From: Chloroflexota bacterium
GTDB lineage: Bacteria > Chloroflexota > UBA11872 > UBA12225
Assembly: GCA_030447525.1 (NCBI GenBank)
Contig: JAUJOR010000021.1
Coordinates: 1-45,501, forward strand
DNA: 45,501 nucleotides
Reading direction: 5' to 3'
The notes under the pieces were generated by a model. It was not told where the DNA came from. It saw only the letters and a list, made by a program, of their open reading frames with translations, and made no database searches. Positions 1-8,272 of this stretch are shown here, piece after piece (the first letter of the stretch is position 1; each line of letters opens with the position of its first letter). Position numbers and translations under genes: made by a program.

Positions 1-23
1 TTCTTCCTCTGAGTCATATTCTG

Positions 24-40
24 GCCGCCGAATCGGCGGC
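24..40 (-). terminator. Hairpin just past the kinase stop codon
   Basis: GCCGCCGA and TCGGCGGC form a perfect 8-bp inverted repeat around a single central A, a few bases beyond the stop of the leftward kinase gene. No T-run follows on the leftward strand, so it is not a canonical intrinsic terminator. It may only mark or protect the transcript end. Confidence 0.3.
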
Positions 41-47
41 TCAAGGC

Positions 48-611
48 TCACCGGTTTGGGGAATCCAGATTCAATATCACGACGATCTCGTCGAGCCCGG
101 GGAGATAGCCGTCGCGGGTGTCGACCTCGAGCCGCGGCACGTCGAGTTCGAGCGGCTCGAAGGGGCTCCAGTCGAACTCGCCGCGGTCGAGCTGCCCGGG
201 GACGTCGCCGCTGCCGCTCCGGCGCAGGCGCGTCGGCTCGCGGGCGAGGAAGCGCTCCCGGGTCAGCTCGATCGGCACGCGGCAGTGGACGTGCGCGGCC
301 CGCGCGATCTCCGTCAGTGGCCGGAGGCGGCGCTCGTCCAGCCCGCGCCGGTACGACGCCTCGGCGATCAGGCTGACGCCGTCCCGCAGCAGCGACTCAG
401 CCGTGTGGTAGAACACGTCGAACACGGCCCGACCGGTCCGTGCGGTCCTCGGGTCGTCCCACGCGTCGAGCGCGTCGCCCATCCCCGTGCGCAGTGCGTC
501 GGCCGACAGCAGCGGCAGCCAGAGCGCGCCTTCGTCGGCCAGCCGCCGCGCGAGGGTCGTCTTGCCTGCACCCGGCAGCCCGCCGACCAGCACCAGCCGT
601 GGACGCGGCAT
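48..611 (-). CDS. AAA_33/zeta-toxin-like P-loop kinase
   Basis: A protein of about 187 residues opening with a Walker A loop, GGLPGAGKTT (residues 10-19), four residues after the predicted beta-1 strand. Further on are an acidic segment in place of Walker B and an Arg-rich lid (REPTRLRRSGSG). Size and layout fit the small cytoplasmic AAA_33/gluconate-kinase-like ATPases that phosphorylate small molecules or nucleotides. The substrate cannot be read from the sequence. The in-frame ATG at 611 is chosen because it lies just before the P-loop strand; an upstream start at 686 would add 25 residues unlike the family. The gene is monocistronic and convergent with nothing visible. A chloramphenicol-phosphotransferase-like or zeta-like kinase is equally possible. 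Confidence 0.75.
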   Translation of the reverse strand: MPRPRLVLVGGLPGAGKTTLARRLADEGALWLPLLSADALRTGMGDALDAWDDPRTARTGRAVFDVFYHTAESLLRDGVSLIAEASYRRGLDERRLRPLTEIARAAHVHCRVPIELTRERFLAREPTRLRRSGSGDVPGQLDRGEFDWSPFEPLELDVPRLEVDTRDGYLPGLDEIVVILNLDSPNR

Positions 612-739
612 CTGCGTCAGCGTACGTCCCCACGCGGTGGCTGACGTCCCTCGATCGATGGCCCAGGGACGAGCAGCACGTCCCACGACTGCCGCGGACA
701 GCCGCTGCCGTAACCATGGCTCTGGCGTTCGTCAGGGCG

Positions 740-1040
740 GCGATGGGAGGTCTCGCCGTTCCAGTCCCGCCGTAGCACGGCGCGTATGCGCAGGTCGGGG
801 TGCCGACCCTTGTAGAGCTGCCACTCGCGCAGTGTGCCCTCCAGCGTGAGCCCAGCGTTCTCCAGCGACCCAGGAACCCACGTTCTCCGGCTCGTGGGCG
901 CCGGATTGAGCGTGCCCGGCCAGCGCACCGACGAAGCGCCCGCTCCGTGACTGGGCGAGCGCCTGCGCCAGTACCGGTTCACCCCAGGAGGGCCGACGCT
1001 CCTGATGCCCGAGGACCACTCGTGCCTCCCCGGGCACGAT
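740..1040 (-). pseudogene. GNAT N-acetyltransferase remnant (frameshifted)
   Basis: On the leftward strand about 35 codons (865 down to 758) read LENAGLTLEGTLREW followed by YKGRHPDLRIRAVLRRDW, the acetyl-CoA-binding end of RimJ/RimL-type GNAT acetyltransferases. The preceding stretch continues in another frame as HEPENVGSW, the usual upstream neighbour of that motif, so at least one indel separates them. The N-terminal acceptor domain is not recognisable in one frame. The family would acetylate an amine or protein N-terminus; this copy is probably dead unless the indel is a read error. Confidence 0.55.
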
Positions 1041-1072
1041 CGTCCCGGCCGCCGTCCGCAGGCGTCCGAGTC

Positions 1073-1289
1073 CGTAACTGCTGCGTCACTCACCACCGAG
1101 TTACGGAAGCGCTGGGTGCGGCCCGTTCCTGCCGGGCACGGGCGAGTGATTCCGTCGAGTATGCCGGTTGCTCGAGAGGCCCGCGGGGGGAGCGAGTGAG
1201 GCGGTGAGGTAGTGGCACAGCGAGCCGGTTACGAGTCCCGTAACCGGCCCGCCGCCCGATCGGGTGCCGTTGCGTAACCCTCTCGTAAT
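1073..1289. promoter_or_regulatory. Cluster of CGTAAC/GTTACG words with an inverted repeat
   Basis: Between the GNAT remnant and the VirB4-like gene the hexamer CGTAAC occurs in both orientations at 1073, 1100, 1228, 1239 and 1273, with a near copy (CGTAAT) at 1284 and another exact copy upstream at 709. The 1228 and 1239 copies belong to a perfect 10-bp inverted repeat, GCCGGTTACG (1224-1233) and CGTAACCGGC (1239-1248), with a 5-nt loop. This could be an operator array or an iteron/transfer-origin-like site in front of conjugation genes. No protein is assigned to it. There is no gene from 1097 to 1373. Confidence 0.4.
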
Positions 1290-1373
1290 CAGTCGCCCCC
1301 ATGCTCTGTGGTCAGACGGGCCCGCTTCGTCGCCTCGCCCGATCCCATCCAAAACGCCCACAGGAGGCCCGCT

Positions 1374-2552
1374 ATGCCGACGCTCTGGACATGCCCATCC
1401 CCCGGGAGTGCGCCCCCTTCACGTGACCGTAGCGCATCCGCCCGGCCGGCGTGGCGACGGGGCCGGAGGCTGCGAGTGGCCGGCCTGGTGCTGCTGGCAC
1501 TCGTTCTCGCCGCCGCCCTGGGCGCGCCGGCGGCCCCTGCCGCTTACGCGCAGGAGGCGCCCGCGCCGGCCGCGTCCGCTGCACCGGCAGAGTCGCCGGC
1601 CACCCCGTCCGGCGCGCGCGAGCCGGCCTCGGACGCCGACGAGGATGACGCCCAGGACGTCCTGGCCGAGCAGGTGACGGCCGTGATCGCCCTGCTGGAG
1701 CTCATGGTGGCCACGCCGGAGACACCCCTGGACGCCCGCGAGCGAGGGGTGCTCGACCGCGCCCTCTACGCCACCTACGCCCGCGCCGGGATTACCCGCG
1801 ACCCGACCACCCATGCCCGTCCCGCCCCCCTCCTGCGCCACCTCTACGCCGTGCTCCAGGAGGGGGCCGCCGGGGGCGACGCCACGGCGGCCGGGCTGGT
1901 CGCCCGCCTGCACCGCTACGTCGAGGGCTCGCTCGCCGGGCTCTTCGCCGGCCCCACCAGCGTCGCCCTGGATCGCCCCTTCGTCGTCTTCAACATCCAG
2001 CGCCTGGAGCCGGAGCTGCGCCCCCTGGCCATCCACGTCATCACCACCTTCGTCTGGGCCCAGGTGCGCCGCGCCCGGCGCCCCCGCCTGCTGGTGGTGG
2101 ACGAGGCCTGGAGCCTCCTCCAGTACCGCGAGGGTGGGGCCTTCCTCGCCGGCCTGGCCCGCCGCGCCCGCAAGTACTACCTGGGCCTGGTGACCATCTC
2201 CCAGTCGGTGACCGACTTCACCGGCTCGGACGCCGGGCGGGCGGTGCTGGCCAACGCCGCCGTCACGCTGCTGCTGAAGCAGGACGGGGCGACGGTCGAC
2301 CGGCTGGTGGAGCTGTTCGGCCTCACCGCCGAGGAGCGCCAGTTCCTCCTGGCCGCCGGGAAGGGCGAGGGGCTGCTCTGCGCCCGTGGGAGCCGCGTCG
2401 CCCTGCAGATCGAGGCCAGCGCCGCCGAGCACCGCCTGGCGACGACGGCCCCCGCCGAGCTCGCCGCCCTCGCCGCCCGCACCGGGGCGGCCCCTGCCGG
2501 CCTCGAGGCCGGCGAGGTGGCGCCAAGCCCCCTGGGACAGCCCGCCCGATGA
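1374..2552 (+). CDS. VirB4-like conjugation ATPase, C-terminal half fused to a signal peptide
   Basis: 392 residues. Residues 30-59 are a hydrophobic export signal (RLRVAGLVLLALVLAAALG) ending in AYA/Q, followed by an Ala/Pro-rich linker to about residue 90. From about residue 95 the protein matches the C-terminal half of VirB4/TraC-type ATPases of type IV secretion: Walker B LLVVDEAW (D243, E244), the YYLGLVTISQSV strand, a QDGATVDRL segment and LLAAGKGEGLL. The half with the Walker A loop is absent, so ATP hydrolysis as in VirB4 is unlikely. The ATG at 1374 is preceded by AGGAGG at 7-nt spacing; an upstream ATG at 1308 lacks such a site. The chimera looks like a deletion joining a secreted-protein start to a VirB4 end. 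The VirD4-like gene lies 265 bp downstream. Confidence 0.8.
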   Translation: MPTLWTCPSPGSAPPSRDRSASARPAWRRGRRLRVAGLVLLALVLAAALGAPAAPAAYAQEAPAPAASAAPAESPATPSGAREPASDADEDDAQDVLAEQVTAVIALLELMVATPETPLDARERGVLDRALYATYARAGITRDPTTHARPAPLLRHLYAVLQEGAAGGDATAAGLVARLHRYVEGSLAGLFAGPTSVALDRPFVVFNIQRLEPELRPLAIHVITTFVWAQVRRARRPRLLVVDEAWSLLQYREGGAFLAGLARRARKYYLGLVTISQSVTDFTGSDAGRAVLANAAVTLLLKQDGATVDRLVELFGLTAEERQFLLAAGKGEGLLCARGSRVALQIEASAAEHRLATTAPAELAALAARTGAAPAGLEAGEVAPSPLGQPAR

Positions 2553-2817
2553 CCCTCGGCCCTGCTACCCGCCCCAGCCACTCCACCAACCGAAGCCCCG
2601 GTCGTGGTCCCCAGGGGAGTGCGGCAGTCGCGAGCAGCGCCCCTGTAGGCCCTTAAACCGGCTCCACGATGCCACCCACATCCGCACTCCCTGCGGCTCT
2701 GCGCCTTGCGCCCTGGCTTTCGTTTAGCGTTCCCTGCCCGTGGGGGCGCCACGAAGGCAGGAAAACTGGCCACGCCTCACAGTCACGCGGCCACTTCAGA
2801 CTAAAGGGAGCACTGTC

Positions 2818-5532
2818 ATGCGCCTGACCATCGAGCGCCCCGGAGAGTCCCCCTGGCCATCCGAGGGCCAGGACCCTGGAGGACCGGGAGCGCAGCCACG
2901 CCCCGGCGGCCAGGAACTGGTCGAGGTCGTGACGCCACGGACGAACGCCGCCGCCATCGCCCCGGCGGAGAACTTCTTCGCCGCCATCTCCCTGGCGGAG
3001 CCTTTCGCCCTGGAGATCACCGCCACCCGCGACGCGCGCTGGTTTCTCGCCCGCGCCGGCAGCGCGCCCATGCGCGCCCACATCGAAGACCAGCTCGGCG
3101 TCGCCTACCCCCAGGCGGAGCTGCGCCCCCTGGACGTCGCTCGCTTCCCGGCGCTCGACCCGGCCCGCTGCGCCCCCGACGAGCAGGTGGTGGCCTGCGC
3201 CCTCCGCCTCCGCCAGCCGGAGTACCTCCCCCTACGCACCTTCGCCGACCGTGAGACGGCCGCCGACCAGGCCGCCCACGCCGCCCAGGCCGATCCACTC
3301 CTCCCCATCCTCGGCGCCATGGGCGACCTCCCGCCGGGCTGGCGCGCCCTCAGCCAGCTGGTACTCTGCCCCGTCGCCGACGACTGGTGCCACGACTACC
3401 TCCGGATGGCCGTGGAGCACCCCCTCGCCGCCGAGCGAGCCCGCTCGGGGTCTGCCTCGCTCCTCCCCGTCTACCTCACCGGCGGCCTCCTGGCGTCCGG
3501 CGCCGCGGCCCTGCAAGGCTACCACTGGTATGCCGCCGGTGACTGGCTACGGCTCGCCTGCCTCGGCGCCTTGTGCTCGGCGGGCCTCGCCGGCCTGGGC
3601 TGGCTGGCCCACCGGCTGGCCCGCCGTCCGGTGTACGACCCCCGTCTGGTACAGGAGAAGATCAGCCCCGTCGCCTACCAGGCGGATCTGCGCCTGGCCG
3701 TGTTCGCCCCAACCGGGGCAGTCTCAGACGCCGTCGCAGCCCGCCTGTGGCGCATGGCCGCCTCGTACCGGCAGTTCAACCTGGCCGCCGGGAACGGCCT
3801 GATGCCCCGCCCCCTCCGCGTCGGTCGGGAACCGGGGGGTGGGGGCGGGGACTTACGCGCCCTTACCCCCCTCCCCCTCGCCGGCCGGTGGGGCCGCTGG
3901 GGGGGCGAGGGGCGTCCGCCGGTGCTCAACACCCGCGAGCTGGCCGGGCTGTGGCACCTCCCCCAGGCCCTCTCCGATGTCCCCTTACTGGAGCGGACGA
4001 CGGCGCGACGGCGCCTCCCCCTCCCCGGCGACGTCGCCAGCGGCTGCCGCATCGGCGTCTCCACTCATCTCGGACGCACCGTCCCGGTGGCCCTCCCGGA
4101 GGATCTCCTCCACCGCCACCTCCTGCTCGTGGCCAAGACCCGGCGGGGCAAGTCCTCCCTCCTGGTGCACCTCGCCCGTTACTTGATGGAAGCCCACCAT
4201 CCGGGAGAGCGCCCCCCCACGCTCGTCCTCGTCGACCCCCACCGCGATCTGGCCCAGGCCGTCCTGGGACTAGTGCCACCTACGCGACGGCCAGACGTCG
4301 TCTCCCTCGACCTGGCGGAGGCGACCCGCCCCTTTGGCATCAACCTCCTGGACACGGGGCTGGGCTGGGGGCGCGACAAGGCAGTGGCCAACGTCCTCTC
4401 CCTTTTCCGGCGGGAGTTCGACCAGTTCTGGGGCCCGCGCATGGAGGACGCCTTCCGCTTCGCCCTGCTCACCCTCTATGAGGCCAACGAGACGATCTGC
4501 CGCCGGGACGCCGCCGGGCGTGACCGCCAGTTCACCGTCCTGCAGGTGCCGGCGGTGCTGGCCGACGCCCCTTTCCGGCGCAGCCTGATGGACCTGATCA
4601 CCGACCCGGTGATCTCTGCCTGGTGGCTGGGATACTTCGACCGGCTCGACCGCCGGCTGCAGACCGAGGTGATCAACCCGGTGGCAACTAAGGTGCAGCG
4701 CTTCGCTGGATCGTACGCCGGGCGGGCCGTGGTCGGGCAGCCCCGCTCGACGATCGACCCGTTATCCTGGTTGCGCGGGGGCGCCGTCGTGATCGTCAAC
4801 ACGGCCAAGGGCGTGGTCGGGGAAAACACCGCCGCCCTCGTCGGGGGCTGCATCGTCAACCTCGTGGGCCTGCTGGTAGGCGAGCAGGCCTCCCTGGCGG
4901 CGCACCGGCGCCGCCGGGTGAGCATCATCGTGGACGAGTTCCACACCATGCCCGGCGCCGACTACGAGGCCATCCTCGCCGAGCTGGCCAAGTACGGCGC
5001 CAACCTGATCCTGGCCACCCAAAGCCTGGCCCAGCTGGAGGCGCTCGATAGCCAGCAGCAGCGCGCCCTGCGGGCCACCCTGTTCAGCAACCTGGACGGG
5101 CTATTCGCCTTCCACACCAGCGCCGAGGACGCCCGCTACCTCATCGCCGAGCTGGGAGACGGCATAGACGAGCAAGATCTACTCGAGCTCGGGGAGTACC
5201 GTTGCTATGCCAAGCTCTCGGCGCGCGGGGAGCGCCTGCCGGTCTTCTCCGTGCACCTCGACCCGCCCCCGCCGGGCGACGACGCCCTCGCCGGCGCCTT
5301 GGCCGCCGCCTCGGCCCAGCGCTACGGCTGCGATCGAGCCTCCGTCGAAGCCGGCCTGGCGGCGATGCTAGAGCGCATCACCCTCACCCACGGCACCCCC
5401 CTCGCTCAGAGCGCCCCTCCGGCACCACCTCCGCTACCGGCCGGTGGGCCGGCTACCGGTCCGCCGGGCGCCGGCCCACCGCCCCGCTCCAGAGGGCGTC
5501 CCCGGAGGCACGCCACGCCCCCTACTTCCTGA
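2818..5532 (+). CDS. VirD4/TraG-like (HerA-FtsK clade) conjugation ATPase
   Basis: 904 residues. A soluble N-terminal domain is followed by two predicted membrane helices around residues 220-265 (LLPVYLTGGLLASGAAALQ and LACLGALCSAGLAGLGWLA). The motor domain has the P-loop VAKTRRGKSS (K445), Walker B VSIIVDEFH (D706, E707) and a TraG/VirB4-style LILATQSLAQLEAL sensor strand. Such proteins form membrane-anchored hexamers that pump DNA or relaxase-DNA complexes into a type IV channel. The ATG at 2818 follows an AAAGGGAG ribosome site. No relaxase or channel proteins are present in the window. The Pro-rich tail (after about residue 865) is low-complexity, and a 19-bp minisatellite begins just after the stop. 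Confidence 0.85.
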   Translation: MRLTIERPGESPWPSEGQDPGGPGAQPRPGGQELVEVVTPRTNAAAIAPAENFFAAISLAEPFALEITATRDARWFLARAGSAPMRAHIEDQLGVAYPQAELRPLDVARFPALDPARCAPDEQVVACALRLRQPEYLPLRTFADRETAADQAAHAAQADPLLPILGAMGDLPPGWRALSQLVLCPVADDWCHDYLRMAVEHPLAAERARSGSASLLPVYLTGGLLASGAAALQGYHWYAAGDWLRLACLGALCSAGLAGLGWLAHRLARRPVYDPRLVQEKISPVAYQADLRLAVFAPTGAVSDAVAARLWRMAASYRQFNLAAGNGLMPRPLRVGREPGGGGGDLRALTPLPLAGRWGRWGGEGRPPVLNTRELAGLWHLPQALSDVPLLERTTARRRLPLPGDVASGCRIGVSTHLGRTVPVALPEDLLHRHLLLVAKTRRGKSSLLVHLARYLMEAHHPGERPPTLVLVDPHRDLAQAVLGLVPPTRRPDVVSLDLAEATRPFGINLLDTGLGWGRDKAVANVLSLFRREFDQFWGPRMEDAFRFALLTLYEANETICRRDAAGRDRQFTVLQVPAVLADAPFRRSLMDLITDPVISAWWLGYFDRLDRRLQTEVINPVATKVQRFAGSYAGRAVVGQPRSTIDPLSWLRGGAVVIVNTAKGVVGENTAALVGGCIVNLVGLLVGEQASLAAHRRRRVSIIVDEFHTMPGADYEAILAELAKYGANLILATQSLAQLEALDSQQQRALRATLFSNLDGLFAFHTSAEDARYLIAELGDGIDEQDLLELGEYRCYAKLSARGERLPVFSVHLDPPPPGDDALAGALAAASAQRYGCDRASVEAGLAAMLERITLTHGTPLAQSAPPAPPPLPAGGPATGPPGAGPPPRSRGRPRRHATPPTS

Positions 5533-5546
5533 CGGTCACACCTCCG

Positions 5547-5663
5547 TGGGGTTCCTGGGGGTCCTGGGTCTCCCTGGGGTTCCTGGGTCTCCCTGGGGTT
5601 CCTGGGTCTCCCTGGGGTTCCTGGGCCTCCCTGGGGTTCCTGGGTCTCCCTGGGGTTCCTGGG
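5547..5663. repeat. 19-bp minisatellite
   Basis: A 19-bp unit (TGGGGTTCCTGGGTCTCCC) is repeated head to tail at 5575, 5594, 5613 (one variant base), 5632 and partly at 5651, with a degenerate copy from 5547. It fills the space between the VirD4-like gene and the imuA promoter. Collagen-like peptides can be read from it on both strands, but no ribosome site or codon signal supports translation. The perfect unit conservation points to recent slippage or unequal exchange. Confidence 0.95.
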
Positions 5664-5678
5664 CCGACCGCCCCTTAA

Positions 5679-5707
5679 TTGGCGGATTTGAACTTTTGTT
5701 CTATAGT
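5679..5707 (+). promoter_or_regulatory. imuA promoter with LexA (SOS) box
   Basis: GAACTTTTGTTC (5690-5701) is an exact GAAC-N4-GTTC box, the Gram-positive-type LexA operator. It lies between a -35-like TTGGCG (5679-5684) and a -10 TATAGT (5702-5707) with a 17-bp spacer, so bound LexA would cover the promoter. Transcription would start near 5714, about 55 nt before imuA. The same arrangement, GTTC joined directly to a TATAnT -10, recurs before imuB. LexA itself is not in the window. Confidence 0.75.
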
Positions 5708-5769
5708 GCAGCCAGGGGTGTGGCCGTATCGTGTGAGCAACGTCGTCCGGCCACACTCGATGAGGTGGC

Positions 5770-7257
5770 ATGGCAAGACGCGGTCTGGCCCCCGTACCAG
5801 CCGATCGGCCGGCGCAGACCGCACCCGTTCCTCCGCCGGAGGTGGGTGACAGCATCGCGCCGGACGCCGTCCCCGCGCCGGATGGCGCCACTTCGGTGAC
5901 TGAGACGGCGGCGCGCCAGGGCGCCCTGGAGGCGGTGCTGAGGAAGGTGCGCCAGCGGTGGGGGCAGGGGAGCATCGTCCGGCTAGACGGGGGGGCAGCC
6001 ACCGGGGGGACAGCCGCCCCCCGGCGCCCCGGCGAGCCCGGCGCCGAGTGGAGCGAGCCGGGTGATGGGGCCTGGGGGACAGGGCGTCAGGGGGGTAACG
6101 AGGCGGCGCCACACGAGATGACGCTGCTTCCGTCCGAGTGGTGCGACTGGTCAGGGGCGCACCAAGGTACGGCCGCCCCCTCACGGGGGCGACGCCGCCC
6201 GGCCGAAGAGGCGGACTCGCCCGGGGAGGCAGCCCCCGCAGGGGTAGAGCGGAGGGGGCGGGCACGGCACCCCCAGGAGCTGCCCCGCTGGTGGCCGGCG
6301 GGCGGCGCGGCGGGCCCTGGGGTTCCCGGCATCCCCCGCGCGCGCCCCCGCATCTTGGAGCTGGTGGGGGAGACGGGCAGCGGGCAGCTGACCCTGGCCC
6401 TGGCGTGGATCGCCGCGGCGCAGCCAGCCCTGGCCGCCGTCGTCGATCCCGGCCGGCGGGCCTTGGGAATACCAGGGCCCGGCCCTCGAGTCAGCCCTGA
6501 CTCGGGACCCCAGGTCGGTTCTGGTCCCTCCGGCCCTGGGCCTCAGGTCGGTTCTGGTCCCAGCCAGTCCCCCGGGCAGACCCGCGCCCCGAGTGGCGCC
6601 CCCCCCGGCACCCCTGACCGCCCGGCGGGGTGGTTCTACGCCCCGGCGGCGGCATCCGCCGGGATCGATCTCCGGCGCCTCGTCGTCGTCCGTCCACCGG
6701 AAGACGGCGAGGCGCGTGACGCCTTGGACGCCATCGTGGTGCTGCTACGCAGCGAGGCGTTCGACGTCGTGCTCTGCCCCCTCCCGGCGAGCGCCCGGAT
6801 CAGCACGACCTTCGCCGGGATGCTCGCCACCCTCGCCGCTCGCTCGGGCACGACGCTGTTCCTCCTCACCAGCCCGCGGGCGAGGGGACTAGGCCCCTTC
6901 GCGGAGTACCGCGTCCGCCTGGGACGGCGCCGCTGGGTGTGGCGGGACGGGGAGATCGCCGGGATCAGGCTGCGGGCCGCCATCGAACGCGCCCGCGCCG
7001 CCGCCGGTATGACCCTGGGCGTCTCCGGCGAAGCCCCCCCGGAGCACGAGCTGACGCTGCGCCTGCACCGCAGGGCACGCCATGGCCCCCCTGCGGGGGA
7101 CTCCCCCGCAGGGGAGCGGCCGGCCACCGGCGCACCGGATCGCCTGTACCTCGCCGGATCGACGCGCCTCGCCCCGCAGCCCGGCACCACCGGCCTCCCC
7201 GAGGGCCCTGACCTGGCCGCGACCCTCCGGCGTGGCCTCCAGCAGAACGCCGGATGA
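5770..7257 (+). CDS. imuA: ImuA, RecA-like mutasome protein
   Basis: 495 residues related to RecA. Residues 50-74 (ALEAVLRKVRQRWGQGSIV) match the RecA N-terminal helix and strand. Residues 195-230 (RILELVGETGSGQLTLAL, then AAVVDPGRRALG) match the RecA P-loop strand and the following VFIDAEHALD region. The P-loop reads GETGSGQL, with Gln at the invariant Lys position, so ATP hydrolysis is doubtful. The family acts with ImuB and DnaE2 in damage-induced mutagenesis. Two long low-complexity insertions (about 75-182 and 235-285, the second with a repeated GPQVGSGPS) make it nearly twice the usual ImuA length. The ATG at 5770 has GAGGTG very close upstream. The stop overlaps an ATG as ATGA at 7254. 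Identification rests on the RecA-like motifs plus synteny with imuB and dnaE2. Confidence 0.8.
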   Translation: MARRGLAPVPADRPAQTAPVPPPEVGDSIAPDAVPAPDGATSVTETAARQGALEAVLRKVRQRWGQGSIVRLDGGAATGGTAAPRRPGEPGAEWSEPGDGAWGTGRQGGNEAAPHEMTLLPSEWCDWSGAHQGTAAPSRGRRRPAEEADSPGEAAPAGVERRGRARHPQELPRWWPAGGAAGPGVPGIPRARPRILELVGETGSGQLTLALAWIAAAQPALAAVVDPGRRALGIPGPGPRVSPDSGPQVGSGPSGPGPQVGSGPSQSPGQTRAPSGAPPGTPDRPAGWFYAPAAASAGIDLRRLVVVRPPEDGEARDALDAIVVLLRSEAFDVVLCPLPASARISTTFAGMLATLAARSGTTLFLLTSPRARGLGPFAEYRVRLGRRRWVWRDGEIAGIRLRAAIERARAAAGMTLGVSGEAPPEHELTLRLHRRARHGPPAGDSPAGERPATGAPDRLYLAGSTRLAPQPGTTGLPEGPDLAATLRRGLQQNAG

Positions 7258-7339
7258 GCACAGACAGCGAAGACGAAGCACTCAGCCGCCCTCGACGCAG
7301 GCTTCCCCGGCTACAGGTCCTAGATGCGGGAGCACGAGC

Positions 7340-8158
7340 ATGCCTGGCGTACCTGATGCCGAGTATGTCGGCGCACGCCGCACCCTCCTCGACGCTTTGG
7401 AGGGACTCGGCGACCAGTGCGAGTCCGTGATTCTCGTGGGAGCGCAGGCGATCTATCTGCACACTGGCGAGGACGATGGGCTTGCGGTCGCGCCCTTCAC
7501 CACCGACGCCGACCTCTCGTTCGATCCCGATCTGCTGCGGCCAGACTCACGCCTCGAGCAGGCGATGGCGGCGGCGGGCTTCAGCCGCTCGCCCGATCCG
7601 GCAAAGGTGGGGACGTGGATCGGCTCCAACGGCGTCCCGGTAGACCTGATGGTGGCGGAGGCATGGGGCGGAAGCAGCCGGCGGGGCGCGCGCATTCCCC
7701 CACACGCCGAGGGGACGTCACGCAAGGCCCGCGGACTAGAGGCCGCCCTGGTCGACCGGGAGCGCCAGACGCTCGGCGCACTGGACGAGTCGGACGGGCG
7801 CTCATTCACGATCTGGGTCGCCGGTCCCGGTGCGCTGCTCGTCGCGAAGCTGCTCAAGATCGCCGACCGGATACACGCCCCGTCCCGGCTGGAGAACAAG
7901 GACGCACTCGACGTATTCCGACTGCTGCGTGCGATCGAACCTCTCGACCTCTTGGCGCGCCTGAGGCTCCTGCGCAGCGAGGATCTCTCCCGCACCGTCA
8001 CCGAGGACGCGCTGATACGCCTCCGCGAGCTATTCGGCACCCCAGATGCACTTGGCGTACGGATGACGGTGGACGCCACGGCTGGGCTAGAAGACCCCGC
8101 GACCATCGCCGGCTCGTGCACCGCACTGGCGGCCGACGTGCTGGAGGCGCTCGCTTAG
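7340..8158 (+). CDS. Nucleotidyltransferase-fold protein (AbiEii-like)
   Basis: 272 residues. The N-terminal part has the nucleotidyltransferase signature: VILVGAQAIYLHTG followed by TTDADLSFD, i.e. hG-G then DxD (ADADL-type) metal ligands. A later GVPVDLMVAEAWGG supplies the usual third carboxylate. Similar stand-alone proteins are found as AbiEii/MenT-type toxins or in uncharacterised families. No cognate antitoxin gene is obvious in the 82 bp after imuA. It probably shares the SOS-controlled imuA transcript. The ATG at 7340 is chosen because homology-like content starts there; the longer frame from 7082 overlaps imuA. The NTase fold is fairly secure, the substrate unknown. Confidence 0.7.
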   Translation: MPGVPDAEYVGARRTLLDALEGLGDQCESVILVGAQAIYLHTGEDDGLAVAPFTTDADLSFDPDLLRPDSRLEQAMAAAGFSRSPDPAKVGTWIGSNGVPVDLMVAEAWGGSSRRGARIPPHAEGTSRKARGLEAALVDRERQTLGALDESDGRSFTIWVAGPGALLVAKLLKIADRIHAPSRLENKDALDVFRLLRAIEPLDLLARLRLLRSEDLSRTVTEDALIRLRELFGTPDALGVRMTVDATAGLEDPATIAGSCTALAADVLEALA

Positions 8159-8272
8159 GGCGATCCATACTGTGGCGGAGCTATATCCGGCCAAGCGAGA
8201 ACCGACGATATCATCGGCCTTCTCACCGGGGGCTGGGTAGGCCAGTATCACACGCTTCTGGTCCTAGGGACA

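Noticed and set aside
1419..2432. 337-codon leftward frame antisense to the VirB4-like gene
   Set aside because: Gly/Ala/Val-rich shadow; the opposite strand carries Walker B and VirB4 motifs.
5547..5663. CRISPR-like array
   Set aside because: Units are contiguous 19-mers with no spacers, and there are no cas genes in the window.
5444..5899. Open frame with collagen-like Gly-x-Pro repeats over the 19-bp minisatellite
   Set aside because: It overlaps the VirD4-like gene end and the imuA promoter and start, has no ribosome site, and the repeats read as collagen-like on both strands, as expected from a G/C-skewed DNA repeat.
7254..7340. Small frame overlapping the imuA stop (ATGA) as a possible antitoxin for the NTase
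   Set aside because: It runs out of frame across the NTase start, is Arg/Ala-rich and shows no antitoxin features.
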